DNA of 64,000 nt from Echinarachnius parma. Lineage: Eukaryota; Echinodermata; Echinoidea; Clypeasteroida; Echinarachniidae. The position numbers and the translations under genes were made by a program. The notes below the pieces were generated by a model, which worked only from the letters and a program-made list of their open reading frames with translations, did no database searches and had not been told where the DNA came from. Where the stretch lies: positions 33,418-97,417 of the forward strand of contig JBAMJV010007985.1 of assembly GCA_037951105.1 (NCBI GenBank). Reading direction: 5' to 3'. Positions 46,901-56,799 of this stretch are shown here, one piece after another (the stretch's first letter is position 1; every line of letters begins with the position of its first letter).

Positions 46901-49900
46901 AAAGATCACTGAACCAAATGGGAAAACAAAAACGGAGGAGTTGGTTTAAAAATGAAACAAACACAATCATGCTATAACAAACATAATGGCAATAAGTATA
47001 ACATCCAATTGTGCTCTTTCTACAGTCATATTTCGTATCGTTTCCCATAATGTCCAAATGATTTACCAATTTTGTAATCCATTCAACGAGACTTAACACT
47101 ATTATTTTAACACCTCCACATTAAAAAAACAACAACAAATTTCTTTGGTCATGTACTGAGTTCTTTGTCCAAAGAATTATTTTATATCGGCATGCAATGA
47201 TAAAGTTCTTTTTCTTCACGAACATCAAGGGAATGTCTATATAGTCCATTGTCTCAGCTTCCTAATTAATAACATTTTCATTCCTTAAAAATTATCGGAA
47301 TACTGACGATGACCACCACTCCAGCAATCCGCCGTGATCGATGTCCGTGGTCGTGTACGTCATGTTAAATACTATCTGGATATGGGATAGTACATTCCGA
47401 TTATCAGCTTCCATGTCGCTGTCGAGGTCGTTTTCTGCATCGTACGTTATCAAGCGTTTGCGGGTGAGTTGACAAAAGGTGACTTCCTACGGCCCGGATA
47501 ATTCCAGCAAAGGCGTCTGTCTCATGAGACGCAGGGCAGGTTGTCTTTTCGTCAACGTCGACCGCGTGGTGGTTGCGATATCTAAAACTACACTATATAA
47601 ATTACCGGGCTCGTTCCAACGTGCAATGGCCAACGGAACCATGGCAACGGCCCCTCAGCTCCGATTTCGGCGCGACCACTTTTTACAGATACCCAGTATG
47701 TTCCAACACATACTGGCTGTATCACAACGCGACTTACATACAAATTAACCTAAACTACATATATCGCACCTCGCTTCATAATCCACAACTGCAACGATGA
47801 CCTCAAGGCTCCATATCGAAGACAATAATTTATCACAATAATACATGTACAAATCTAAATAGCCTTATTTCTCACAAATACAATGAGGTTAAAACACAAA
47901 CAAATCTCCATGCTCGTTTTAAATCAAAGAAAGCTCTACATAATTTTGCGAATCATATCCATAACTATTTTCTTTTCTCCGAACAATGTGCTAGCTGAGA
48001 CTAATGGCGTATAAAGGGTTTCCCTCGAAGACGTCGAATTACAGAATATTTGCATTCCGATAGGTAAGGTTCTAGGTAATACCTATGCAGTACCACGCGA
48101 GCTCAAGCTTGACCGCACCATCTCCGCACGCGAGAATGGAATCGTAGGACGGCATCGCGCATGACGTCCGGCGTTGAGATTCCCGCAATCGATGTCGATG
48201 AGGTCCAGCATGATGACGGCGATGACCAACGGTCGGCGAGATGGACGATGAAGACAAAGTTTGCTCCGCTCCTGCTCCATGACAGTGAGGCCACCAGCTC
48301 CTCCTCGAACTCATCGCCAACAAATCGATGACCACCAAGAGCCAGCACACGCCGAACTTATCCATGCTGGACACCATGACCAACTTTAACATCGATCTCT
48401 TATTCGTCCATGGTTCACGAAGAACGCAGCTACTCTGGACCCAAGCTAGTTTTCTTTTTCTCGAGCATCGTCGCAACTTTAGCACCGTATTCAAGATCGT
48501 CGAGGTCCATATTATCACTATTTAGCGGCATGTCCGAGGCACGTGTTAAAATCTCCCGTCAGTTTCATGACCAAGGCACGTGTTGAAGTCCAGCATCCCA
48601 CTTCTGACACCAGTGTAACGGTTTTGTCGATTTGACGGACATATGTTATGGGATGAAGATGATGATGAATGTGAATTATGCCAACCTCTTGCTGATATTC
48701 TTAATGCATCTTTTCAACAGGGCATAGTTCCTTGGCAGTGGAAAAGGGGCCAAATTATTCCCATTCCCAAATGTCAACCGCCAAAATTAGACCAGCTTCG
48801 TCCGATATGCTTAACAAGCCAATTCGCTAAAATTGCTGAATCATGTATTACTCAATGGCTTCTGGATGACATTTCGAAATACATTGACCCTCATCAATAT
48901 GGAAATAGACCTGGTTTATCGACTTCTCACTATTTGATAAAATTGTTACATGAAATGTATACAAACTGTGAAAGATCAAAATCGATTTCAACCATTGTGT
49001 GCACAGATTTTTCGAAAGCCTTCCATAGATTAGATCATAATATTTTAGTTTAAAAATTAATTGAACTCAATGTAAGGCCATTTTTAATTGATTGGATAAT
49101 AAGTTTTTTAGAACAAAGATCGCAATGTGTCAAATATCAAGGTGTTTTGTCTGAATGTAAAAATACCCATTTTGGGGTACCTCAGGGTACGAAGTTGGGC
49201 CCAATTTTGTTTTTAATAATGTTTAATGATGCTTGCCAAAATATACTATTACCATACTTTAAGTACGTTGATGATCTCACCTTGTTAGAAAATCGAGTAT
49301 CTCAAGATCCAGTGTCTATGCAAAATATTTTGACTCAATTAATGGAATCGTCAGATAATAATCATATGAAATTGAACCCACTTAAATGTATAACAATGTC
49401 AGTTACCTTCATGAAAACTCCTCCTCCATTTGACACTTTGTATATCGGTGAATCGCCTCTCCCAAATGTTCAAACAGTTAAAATTCTTGGGGTGTATATT
49501 CAATCTAACTTAAAGTGGGATGACCATGTCAATGAGATATTAAAGAAGAGCAATACAAAATTATATATGTTCAGAATGGTTAAGAAATATAAATTACCTA
49601 TTGTTACATTGGATATATCTATACTAGAATATTGTGTACCAGTTTTTAATGGCGGATTGACTTTGAAGCAAGTACAAAGTTTAGAAAGAGTTCAAAAGAG
49701 GGTTTGTCGAATAATTCTAGGGAAAGATTATATTAGTTATGAAAATGCAATTATTGAATGTAAGCTTGAACGCCTTGAAACTAGAAGAGAAAAACTTTGT
49801 ATTGAATTTGCTAAATCACTCTCTAATAACCCACATTGTAAAGATTGGTTACCCAAACAAAAAAATGTAAATATTTCTTTGAGATATATACCAAAGTTCA

Positions 49901-52900
49901 ATCAATATAAATGTAAAACAAACAGATTTAGGAATAGTGCAATACCATATTTCATTGATCTTTTAAATATCCAATGAAATTTTTACTTCCCAGGTATATG
50001 CACTTTGCTTCAAATCAAATTAAATTAAATTAAACTACAGTTACGCATGCATCTTCTTTGTTAATTATACAAAAATGTGCCACATTTTTAAAAGTTTATA
50101 CTTTTGTTTTGATGAAATATTTTGTTCTACTGTACCTCATGTGAATTTAAATGTTATGAATGAATATCATTTTAATTTGTATCTAAATGTATTGATTTCG
50201 ATGTAAACATCAACATTTCAGCCTTTGGGCTGCCGTTGTATGTAGCAATGCTTGTAACTTTTGAATGTTTTTTTTATTGAAATAAAACCATTATATCTAT
50301 CTATCTATCTATCTATCGAATGATGAATGTCTGGATGGCCGAGGTTATATAGTTCTAAATCACAATCATAATCACATTCACTCTGTAAAGCACGTTCCAC
50401 AAGCTTCGATATACAGATAACAGTTGGCGAGAGTTATTCGGTTACTCGTTTATTATTCACTGAACTCAGCATAAATCCAACATGAGGTATAACCTCACAT
50501 CGTGAACATCGATCACGATCTCCAACGCCCAGATGTGACTACCTGGACTTGTACTGAACATGGCAAACACCAACTCCCAGGTTATCACTCTACAGACTTA
50601 GACTTAGACACTCAACTTAATCTCAACGTATATGAACCCCGAGTGAGAGAGATGTCGAGCTTATATAGGCTAGAGGACAAAGGATGACATCTATTAAGAC
50701 ACTAACTAAAAGGTTACTAAATGCAGCAAAGAACAAACTCTAGCGACTTGACATTACAATGGACTTACTTCTTAGAAATACAGTAATCCCTAAACATTAC
50801 AGAGCTTAAGGTTAAGCTAACAGCAACATCTGAGAGAAGGGTCTACACAATAGAGGGTGTTACTGTAGGTAAGTGTGAAGTTCATGTCTACAGGATTAAA
50901 GCAAGATTAAAGACAGGGTAACACAGATTTAATGACATCAAAGAGCATCACCGCTCTTGAGAGGGGTGAACGGGTAAACAATGGCATTATGAGGTGAGGG
51001 TTAAGTGGGAACCAATTCACACGGTTTAAGTGAGTGGATAAGTTGCTGGTTGGTAAACAGCGCAATAACAAAGAAGTAACAGACTATATACATGGAGACT
51101 ATTAAATGCATGTATCTACATTCGTAACAATACAATGGACAAAGGGCCTGTTTGGCAACTCCATTTTGGTATGCTTCTTAACATGAATTGATACTTAACA
51201 AAATAATAAACAGTAGTTAAATTACGAGTTGAGAGCTGTATTAACAAATTAATCCCGGCCACAGTTCAAGTGTAAAGAGTTGTGTTTAAACAATTCGCAC
51301 GCTTTGTCATTATACCCAGCACGAGGCATAAGCGGCTCACACGACATCCCTTTTTACATTATCATAAAGGACCTTTCAGAATACATAAGAAGACTTTGAG
51401 CAGTGGCAGATCTACGGGGGGGGGGGGGGGGGGGGGGGGAGGGGTTTAGGGAGTTTAACCCCCCCCCCCCCCCCCCCTCTTGGGCTGTCAACTGTGCATA
51501 GAAAAACGCCATCATGTGTCCAGACCCACACAGTATCCGCATCGTCATTGGGTCAAACCCCCCCCCCCCCCCCCCTCTTAGCAAAAAGCTAGATCCGCCC
51601 CTGTTGAGCATTGTTAGTTAGTCTTAAAGGACTTTGGGACTGCTACTGGACTTTGTATGTAAGACTTGATTTAACATATAACTATTTATTTTGTTCGCAT
51701 CAGTATCATCGCGAAATATTTCAATACAACTGTCGACTAAAGTCGAAAGACATTATAGCACTACGTTCAATTTATTACATTTATGTTGCAGTTAGAGAAA
51801 TTAAAACCCTACTAAATGGAAGTAATGCGCATTTCAGTTTAACTTACATGCTCCAAAGTATGTCGATTGGATATTGTTGCAGTTCCCCGTTGCACGATCC
51901 TTCTTACACAGGTAGTACGACCCCACGTCATATGTATCCATGACTGGTATCTCGATTGCGCAGTACCATGACCCACGTGGTGCGTTAGGCGTTACATCCG
52001 TCACATGCTGGACGCGGTATCTGTATCCCCTTCCAGGTCCGCAAGAATTATTATGTGGCGTTTGGCACAAGATAATGTCTTGAGAACATCTTGCATCTCG
52101 GTCTTGTATTTTACTTAGAGATACCTCGTAGTAGATGTTTGCTGTTGTTCCTAGTTGAGCTGATACTGGGAAGAATCCATCGGGTGGTTTTTGAACGGCT
52201 AGAATGATCGAAATAGAGAGGTTAAAATGTAAATAGGGATGTTAGTGTTTTTTTAAATCGCTTATTTTGGTCAGGAGTTTACGTTGTATTATGATGCAGA
52301 TATGATTGATAAAACAGATTGAAGAGACATTTCCGTATTTTTGAATATTTTGTTAACAAGCTCAATCAAAGGTATATGATATAAAGGAAAACACATTGAT
52401 GAGGGGTGGCAGCTAACTAGCCAATAAATCTAACAAATTGCTGCAAAGGTAAGTTATTTTGGAAATGCGGAACTATCACTTGATAAAATGACCAACACGT
52501 TAGTTACGCAATTTGTAATTTAGTAAAGGCAATGCAAAAGCAGCGTTATCAGATACTCAGTTCATAGTTGTCTGGAGAGAAAGTTTTAATATGTAAAACA
52601 ACAAATTAATAAATTAAAAAGTCAGACTTTACTGCATGTGTGTTACCCCATGGGTAGAGCATTATGGGAAGGGGGCAAGCCAGTTTGGTATGGTCTCCCG
52701 AGGATCCAAATTAAATATGCACTTTGGCACATGATAAATATGGACATTTAAAAGATAAAAGAATATGAATTTAGTAATTTACTGTGTCAGTTATCACGGA
52801 ACCAAATCAACTCTAAAATGAATAGGTATTGGCGTGTTTATATTTGGGTAAATTATATTTTCACAGGCGATGTTGGAGTTAAGCCTTAAGGTGATACCAA

Positions 52901-53100
52901 AATCAGCGTCTGAATTTCTTATATATTATATTAATTGGCCGATGAATTTCTGCTTCGCTGTTTTATATTGACTGGCAGTCTGTGTAATTATCACATGTAT
53001 AATCCTAGTTAAAGACAACTGAATACTTACTGTCTGCGCGGGAACATCTTGCGAAGATACAGATGCAAAAATAAACATATAATTTGATATGTCCAGTCAT
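34325..53100 (-). CDS. Ig-like membrane receptor with alternative last-exon acceptors (6 exons)
   Basis: Exons 53100-53031, 52198-51848, 41236-41057, 38334-38236, 37810-37746 and 34432-34325 total 873 nt (290 codons plus stop). The intron phases are 1, 1, 1, 1 and 0, and every junction has GT/AG. The protein has a signal peptide (about 1-22) and a Cys-rich Ig-like domain ending in DVGSYYLC. A further Cys-containing segment, a Thr/Ser-rich stalk, one membrane span (GIIIGTVVITTFA onwards) and a basic tail of about 33 residues follow. Using the acceptor 16 nt upstream (exon from 34448) gives VLFA and a stop, a 259-residue tailless form whose C-terminus resembles a GPI signal. Sequons include NCT and NLT. 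Introns total about 17.9 kb and hold many mobile elements. The function is unknown; surface recognition is inferred. Confidence 0.78.
34723..37405. mobile_element. TIR element with GGTAACGGAAGGACA words (in gene 2 last intron)
   Basis: The left end TGGGCAATTCCACG and right end CGTGGAATTGCCCG are inverted repeats, flanked by TA (34721-34722 and 37406-37407). The word occurs ten times, all direct, at 34736, 34915, 35113, 35127, 35338, 35517, 35715, 36686, 36850 and 37032. The first is joined to the TIR. The spacing 179/198 occurs twice because an interior block of about 602 bp is duplicated and diverged. No transposase is seen. The element shares ends and spacing with 7011-7804 and 28401-30068 but uses a different word. 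Confidence 0.85.
36784..37147. repeat. 182-bp tandem duplication inside the TIR element
   Basis: The block from TTGCACTGAAGATCGG to CTCAGGAGTCAGAA is present twice with a period of 182 bp and is almost identical. It includes one GGTAACGGAAGGACA word per unit, so the duplication raised the word count recently. Confidence 0.95.
37746..37810 (-). CDS. Gene 2 exon 5: juxtamembrane and membrane span
   Basis: The acceptor CCCTTTCAG| and the donor TTTGCT|GTAAGT bound 65 nt. It encodes KSTHQNLTGIIIGTVVITTF and Ala: a glycosylation sequon directly before a hydrophobic helix. It changes the phase from 1 to 0. The intron before it holds an AGT/ACT microsatellite. Confidence 0.75.
37930..37982. repeat. 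AGT trinucleotide microsatellite
   Basis: About 17 near-perfect AGT units in the intron between gene 2 exons 4 and 5. A serine-rich plus-strand open frame across it is spurious. Confidence 0.95.
38236..38334 (-). CDS. Gene 2 exon 4: Thr-rich stalk
   Basis: The acceptor AATTTATTGCACAG| and the donor TATG|GTAAGT bound a 99-nt exon in phase 1 on both sides. It encodes EHAEPDTQITTTATNQLQTD and a Gly/Asn/Ser-rich end. A symmetrical phase-1 exon like this could be skipped without breaking the frame. Confidence 0.7.
39513..39568. repeat. 20-bp perfect inverted repeat
   Basis: ACCTGTCTACAGCGACCACT and its exact complement are separated by 16 bp (CAAGGGACCGGCGAAA). This form, a hairpin with an AGACAGGT end, resembles termini of dispersed DNA elements in animal genomes. 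It lies in gene 2 intron 3-4 space (38335-41056). Confidence 0.85.
39570..41050. other. Intron of gene 2 without further features
   Basis: Apart from a poly-C tract near 40007-40021, I see no exon-like, RNA or repeat signal here. The region lies between exons 4 and 3 of gene 2 on the minus strand. Confidence 0.5.
41057..41236 (-). CDS. Gene 2 exon 3: Cys segment and start of stalk
   Basis: The acceptor TTAATCACTCTTAG| starts a phase-1 exon of 180 nt. It encodes WYIDKNNAVCGISYDEVLNE and then a Thr/Ser/Pro-rich run (FTTTPVATTSSYPTSAAPS). The donor is ACGG|GTATGT. The Thr/Ser bias and lack of stops over 60 codons in AT-rich DNA support it as coding. Confidence 0.75.
43222..43432. repeat. Degenerate minisatellite, TTTGCCCGAATATGACAT-like unit
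   Basis: About nine units of roughly 20-24 bp repeat TTTGCCCGAATNNGAC with substitutions. The minus-strand frame gives a repeating GQN/GQI pattern that reflects the DNA repeat rather than a protein. Confidence 0.75.
43749..43800. repeat. Poly-C and CA microsatellite
   Basis: A run of more than 20 C is followed by CACTCCCCA and a CA repeat, the same composite arrangement as at 13786-13835. Confidence 0.9.
45097..46398 (-). repeat. 3' LTR, carrying a TIR-element insertion
   Basis: The native length is 865 bp after removing the 435-bp element at 45921-46355 and one TA. It matches the other LTR with only scattered substitutions (for example near 45414, 45437 and 45796). The 61-codon frame at 45334-45519 also exists in the other LTR and is not a gene. 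Confidence 0.9.
45921..46355. mobile_element. TIR element inserted in the LTR, TGTGACC family
   Basis: The ends TGTGACCTTACACCAC and GTGGTGTGAGGTCACA are inverted repeats with one mismatch, flanked by TA on both sides. The partner LTR reads GACTATATACATGG at 51082-51095, the exact empty site with a single TA. This proves the boundaries and the TA target preference. Confidence 0.95.
46399..48613 (-). pseudogene. Interior of the LTR element with gag-like start remnant
   Basis: Just inside the primer site a minus-strand ATG at 48531 opens MPLNSDNMDLDDLEYGAKVA, which ends at a stop after about 33 codons. This is a plausible decayed start of a gag-like frame, but no gag family motif can be claimed. 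Longer frames at 48518-48072 and 48348-48103 overlap in different registers and show no capsid, protease or polymerase motif. The rest (46414-48000) is non-coding. Confidence 0.45.
48595..48612 (-). promoter_or_regulatory. Primer-binding site (tRNA-Leu type)
   Basis: The minus-strand TGGTGTCAGAAGTGGGAT starts one base inside the LTR and is complementary to ATCCCACTTCTGACACCA. That matches the conserved 3' end of animal tRNA-Leu with CCA, as known from memory of tRNA sequences. Confidence 0.8.
48614..51129 (-). repeat. 5' LTR, split by a LINE insertion
   Basis: The LTR sequence is interrupted from 48672 to 50317. Removing the LINE and one 5-bp target copy leaves 865 bp, the same as the other LTR. 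The frame at 50502-50687 is the counterpart of 45334-45519 and is not a gene. Confidence 0.9.
48672..50317 (+). pseudogene. 5'-truncated LINE inserted in the LTR, RT with one stop
   Basis: The plus strand encodes the C-terminal part of a non-LTR reverse transcriptase: LRPICLTSQFAKIAE, QYGNRPGLSTSHYL, FSKAFHRLDHNIL, then an in-frame TAA (49052-49054). The frame continues through GVPQGTKLGPILF and the catalytic YVDD box (about 49264-49275), ending at 49977. A 3' UTR with AATAAA leads into an ATCT microsatellite tail (50296-50316). GAATG flanks both sides (48667-48671 and 50318-50322), a target duplication. The 5' end is truncated, as usual for LINE insertions. Confidence 0.88.
51397..51603. mobile_element. 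hAT-like MITE with poly-G/poly-C arms
   Basis: CAGTGGCAGATCTACGGGGG at the left and GCTAGATCCGCCCCTG at the right are inverted repeats of the CAGNGGCGGATCTAG type seen in hAT transposons. TTGAGCA occurs on both sides (51394-51400 and 51602-51608), overlapping the first bases. Long G and C runs occur at about 51417-51439, 51460-51477 and 51559-51575. Confidence 0.6.
51848..52198 (-). CDS. Gene 2 exon 2: divergent Ig-like domain
   Basis: The acceptor TTTCGATCATTCTAG| leads to 351 nt that stay open in the required frame. Cysteines occur at RCSQD, ILCQT, NSCGP, WYCAI, YLCKK and GNCNN. DVGSYYLC is the Ig-type D-x-G-x-Y-x-C motif. The exon ends GGAGCAT|GTAAGT in phase 1. The extra cysteines make it unlike a standard V domain, so distant relatives should be considered. 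Confidence 0.8.
52199..53030. other. Intron 1 of gene 2
   Basis: Nothing further is seen in this 830-bp intron. It is AT-rich and has no repeat boundary. Confidence 0.55.
53031..53100 (-). CDS. Gene 2 exon 1: signal peptide
   Basis: ATG at 53100-53098 gives 23 codons plus one base. The leader has a hydrophobic core (LYVYFCICIFA) and a likely cleavage near SRA-D. The donor ACA|GTAAGT at 53030 is strong, and the phase-1 end matches exon 2. Confidence 0.75.
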
Positions 53101-53850
53101 CGTGTACCCAATATTAACATCAAATGAAACACTGTTCACAAAAGTGAATCAACCCATAATTATTGTCGTCCTTAATCCTTATTGTTTTGGCGCGAATATT
53201 AATTTAGTAGTTGAATGCACATGTAAGGCAAGCGTCAGATTCCCGTAAATGAGCGGTGTGTTCACGTAACCGTTCAAATGTACTAATCAAGACGCCCAGT
53301 CTGTACTGAGCAATATGAAATAATACAACGACGAGCATTTATAGTGCAAGCAATAAAGTGGATACATTCAATAAGTCGATTGCATATAGATAGTGTACCT
53401 CGGAGATAACAAAGAGGAAAGTCCGTTCAACGCTAAAGATTATACGTTTCTTTGTAGTTTCGTTTTGCATTGATTTACTTCATCGATATAAAAATGTGTA
53501 TATCGATGATTTACGTTGGTTGAAGACACTGGATGTAGTCAAGCCTTTAGTCAAGGCTCTATATGGCTTGGAGATTCTATATGCGATCGCGAGCTAGCTA
53601 GCTGTGACAGAGCTATACGACACGGGATCAGCGAGCGGGACTAACTGGCTCGATGTGTTCTCTTCGCTCACGTAATTGTGCATATAGCGCGAGAGTCTTG
53701 GCGAAAGACTAGGTGTAGACATACATCCAATTTCTAATATAGCTATGAGGCTAGAGGGTTAATGCTATTGTAACATTGCTATTATTCCCTATTGCGCCAT
53801 AGCGGGGAATCCCAACCAGCAATGCTTACAAACAATAATCCTTCATTCCT
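53101..53850. promoter_or_regulatory. Upstream region of gene 2
   Basis: This region lies 5' of the gene 2 start on the minus strand and should contain its promoter and 5' UTR. I could not identify a convincing TATA or initiator pair. A palindromic GAGCTAGCTAGCTGTGAC lies at 53591-53608. Confidence 0.3.
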
Positions 53851-53859
53851 GCACTCTCA

Positions 53860-55660
53860 GAAAAGGGGCTTAATATTGCACCTTAAAAAGCGCACGAATG
53901 TTAATTGCTTGAAAATTGTAGCTCTATTTAAGGGGTACATTTCCCCCCTTGGCCTAATGTGTAAATACGAACCTTGTAAACTTGCACATTAAGTGCGTCA
54001 TAAGGGGGGAACTTTCAAACTATAGGGTTCAAAGTTGCACCCTTTGATATGGTGCTACTACTCACCTTAAACTTAGATGCAACTACAGGTGCAGTTCTGC
54101 ACGTTACTTGAATGTTTCAAGATGCAGTTTTATAGGTGTGGTCAGTACGAGAAAGAGTCGGCACCTTTAGATGTACACAAGTCTGCCTTTTGTATTACTT
54201 ACCTTTAAAAGGGTTCTTGTTTTACTTTTGCTGTGGATAAAAAAGTCAAACAGAATTTGATTAAAAAACAATTATACAAAAGTGCTCCATATCACTTATT
54301 TTACCGTCAAAGAATGCACAACGTCTTAAGGTACACATTTTTGCAACACTGTCAGCTCTTTCAAAGGTGTAATTTTGCAACATTCACGCAACACCCTATG
54401 GATCAGAGGTGCGCCATTATGGTTCACGGTTGCACCCTAAATATGCAACGATACAACTTTAACCTGACGGTGCAACTTTACACTCTACCTAAATTCTCAA
54501 CGTTGACAAATTACCGTATTGTTTTAGTGTGTACTGAACCGAAAATATATTCGGATAACAATAATAAAGCAAAGTAACAGTAATGACAAACACCCGAAAC
54601 TTACAAAAAGAAAACATATGCTTTCATCACCTGCCATGTAAAAGAATACATCATAACTCATATTTTGATGTGATAAAATAAGGGACAGAAACTGCTTTGA
54701 AACTGACTATTTGAGCCATAAAATGTTTTAGTCTTTTACCCGAGATTCAAGATATGCAAGCGTAAGTACGTACGACATGTGGGTTTGTCGACCAATACCC
54801 AGCCCGGCGTGCTAGTGGCGTGCATTTATGTTCCAACTGATATTTCTGCATTTAACGATACTTAGGTTCGAATTCTACCACACAAGACATTTTTTATAAT
54901 ATTTCAACAATAATTGTCAATACGTTTGACCAATGAAGATGACTTCTAAAATCCCCAAATACTGTTATATGGCTTTGAATTCAATTCAGTTTGCTAGTAG
55001 TGCAATATATATTATTAGTTGTCAAAGGTGCACACGACACGTCATGAAGATGAGGATAAATGCAATTTAAGCCCCAAAAAACAGTAAACTTATGCGCTTA
55101 TTGTAAACCCGCACAATCGTTCAACAGTAGGAGCACCCCATTTAATTCTGAACCAGGAAGGATGCAAATGCATATCATTACGGTACAGACAAGCGCCTTT
55201 AACGTCCCCGTATTCATCGGGGAGGTGTTAATGTGCACTTTGCAACGTATATAATTATGCCCCATAAAGAACAAAACAAAAAACGGTTTGCTCATTACCC
55301 CACTGCCCTAAAGTATGATGTTTTTGTTCCATGGTTCGCACCCTTAAAGGGACTAAGTAACATTGTCCAAATCCTCCAGACTTTCTTCAAACTCTATAAC
55401 AATAAAACAAAAATAACAATAAAAGCACGGGAAAGGTTTCGGTTTTTCAAATTTCCATTTCGTTCAAACGATATTATTGCCGTGTTCAGATGTTAAACTG
55501 TTTACGGGTACAACATAAGTGCAACAATGAGTAAGTGAATATCACTTTGCATTTCCCGACTAATCACTCATAACTGTTTGCACTTGTCAACAAAGCTACT
55601 AAATCCCTTTAAGGGTCCAAATTTGAACCTTTAATTTTCAGTGTAAATGGGATACTATCC
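53860..55660. repeat. Degenerate TTGCAC/GTGCAA word region
   Basis: Words such as TTGCACCCT, GTGCAACTTT, TTTGCAACA and TGCACCTTAA recur at irregular spacing (for example 53876, 54033, 54083, 54353, 54374, 54435, 54471). Similar words occur at 17620-17770 and 23160-23290 in the segmental duplication. Open frames here (54233-54577, 55060-55254) show no family features. A family B MITE interrupts the block at 55344-55612 within an ACCCTTAAGGGT-like site. Confidence 0.5.
55344..55612. mobile_element. MITE family B copy, internally shortened
   Basis: TTAAAGGGACTAAGTAACAT at the left and CTACTAAATCCCTTTAA at the right. It lacks some of the internal blocks of the longer copies. Confidence 0.8.
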
Positions 55661-55857
55661 ATACGATGGGAACGAACTTCCCAGATGGAAATATTTTAGT
55701 TTTGTACTAAGATATCATACAAAGAATTAATTTGGGGCTAGGCAGATATAAGGTCGATTGATCCGAGGCCATTAATTTAGTTGTGAAACCGAGCACGAGT
55801 AGGAAGAGGGTGTGTTGCCACGCATTCATATTTTGTGTCAATAAAGACGGTCGCCTT

Positions 55858-55945
55858 GCCCCCCCCCCCCCCCCTCCCTCCCCCCCCCCCCCCCCAAAAA
55901 AAATAAATAAATAAATAAATACAAATAAATAAATAAATGAATATA
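55858..55945. repeat. Poly-C tracts and AAAT microsatellite
   Basis: Two C runs separated by a TCCCT spacer are followed by A-rich sequence and AAAT units. Confidence 0.9.
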
Positions 55946-56001
55946 AAGACAAATTATTAATAAATAACAAATATATATATAAAACAATCAGTAAGCTATC
56001 G

Positions 56002-56366
56002 TTAAAGGGATCTAGTAACTTTGTTGACATGTGCAAAAAGTGATGAATGGTTGATGCAATGTATAGTGTTGTTATCTCATATGTCCACAGGGTATTGTGT
56101 GAACATTTCAAGTCAAATGAACATTGTATGGCCAAGTAATGAGCGAAAATGCAAAGTGATATTCAGTAACTCACTGTACTCACTTTGTACACGGAAGAAA
56201 AACTCGCCCGGAGTTGTTCTTATCTGAATACTTCAATCATACATATCTTTGTAACGAAAGGGAAATTTGAAAAACCGAAACCTGTCCCGTGATTTTATTG
56301 TTAAGGGAACCGCTAGAATAATAAATTTATTTTGAGGATTTGGACAATGTTACTAAGTCCCTTTAA
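56002..56366. mobile_element. MITE family B copy, inverted
   Basis: TTAAAGGGATCTAGTAACTT at the left and AATGTTACTAAGTCCCTTTAA at the right. The internal blocks are the reverse of those at 5312-5698. It directly abuts a Penelope-like fragment on its right. Confidence 0.85.
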
Positions 56367-56382
56367 TAATATCGCTTATGAT

Positions 56383-56790
56383 ATAAATCCTACATCGGTG
56401 AAACAGCCCGACCGATATCAGAAAGAATCACTGAGCATAAAAGGGATGTCAGGCTCCGACAAACTGACAGCTCAGTCGTTACTAGCCGAACATTTTTGGG
56501 AGAACCAGCATCACCCAGACTGTGACGGGGTTCAGTGCCTTTCCCAAGAACGGAACTGGTACACACGTAAGATAAAGGAAGCTATCAATATCCGCCTCAA
56601 TCCCAATAACTTCAATAGAGACAACGATCGATATCCCCGAATTGTGGATGCGTAAGATAAGTCGCCATGACACTCCCATACCAGCCCGAACCAGCAGCTA
56701 ATTTTTTTTCCGCACATGGTAAAGCAAATCCTAATGAATTATTCATAAGCAGCGATGTACGTCAAGGGCTACTAATGAATTTAGTTTTTA
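56383..56790 (+). pseudogene. Penelope-like GIY-YIG endonuclease fragment (copy 1)
   Basis: The plus strand encodes YKSYIGETARPISERITEHK, the YIG half of a GIY-YIG domain with its downstream Arg and Glu-His. Near 56490 the frame shifts, then HFWENQHHPDCDGVQ and RNWYTRKIKEAINIR follow to a TAA after IVDA. The W-x-x-RK-x-x-EAI-x-I pattern is typical of Penelope-like element C-termini. The GIY half and the reverse transcriptase are missing. The 3' flank (56655-56790) matches 61040-61165. Confidence 0.8.
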
Positions 56791-56799
56791 TGGTAGCAT

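Larger units (their letters stand above)
45097..51129 (-). mobile_element. LTR retrotransposon, tRNA-Leu-type primer site, no intact genes
   Basis: Two direct LTRs (45097-46398 and 48614-51129) begin TGTAACGG and end CGTAACA on the plus strand. ATAC flanks the whole element (45093-45096 and 51130-51133), a 4-bp target duplication as in Ty3/gypsy elements. On the minus strand the primer site TGGTGTCAGAAGTGGGAT (48612-48595) matches the 3' end of tRNA-Leu plus CCA. A purine tract AAAGGGGGAGGTA precedes the other LTR (46413-46401). The 2.2-kb interior has no reverse transcriptase, so the copy is deleted or non-autonomous. It lies in intron 2 of gene 2, in the same transcriptional sense. LTR differences are few, so the insertion is young. 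Confidence 0.88.

Noticed and set aside
48072-48518. 148-codon minus frame inside the LTR element
   Set aside because: It overlaps another frame (48103-48348) in a different register and shows no gag or pol motif; the gag-like start is in yet another frame and stops early.
45334-50687. Identical 61-codon frames at 45334-45519 and 50502-50687
   Set aside because: Both are parts of the two LTRs of one retrotransposon.
56482-56717. Minus-strand frames of 61-65 codons (also 60867-61102)
   Set aside because: They are antisense to the Penelope-like GIY-YIG fragments, and both copies share them only because the DNA is the same.
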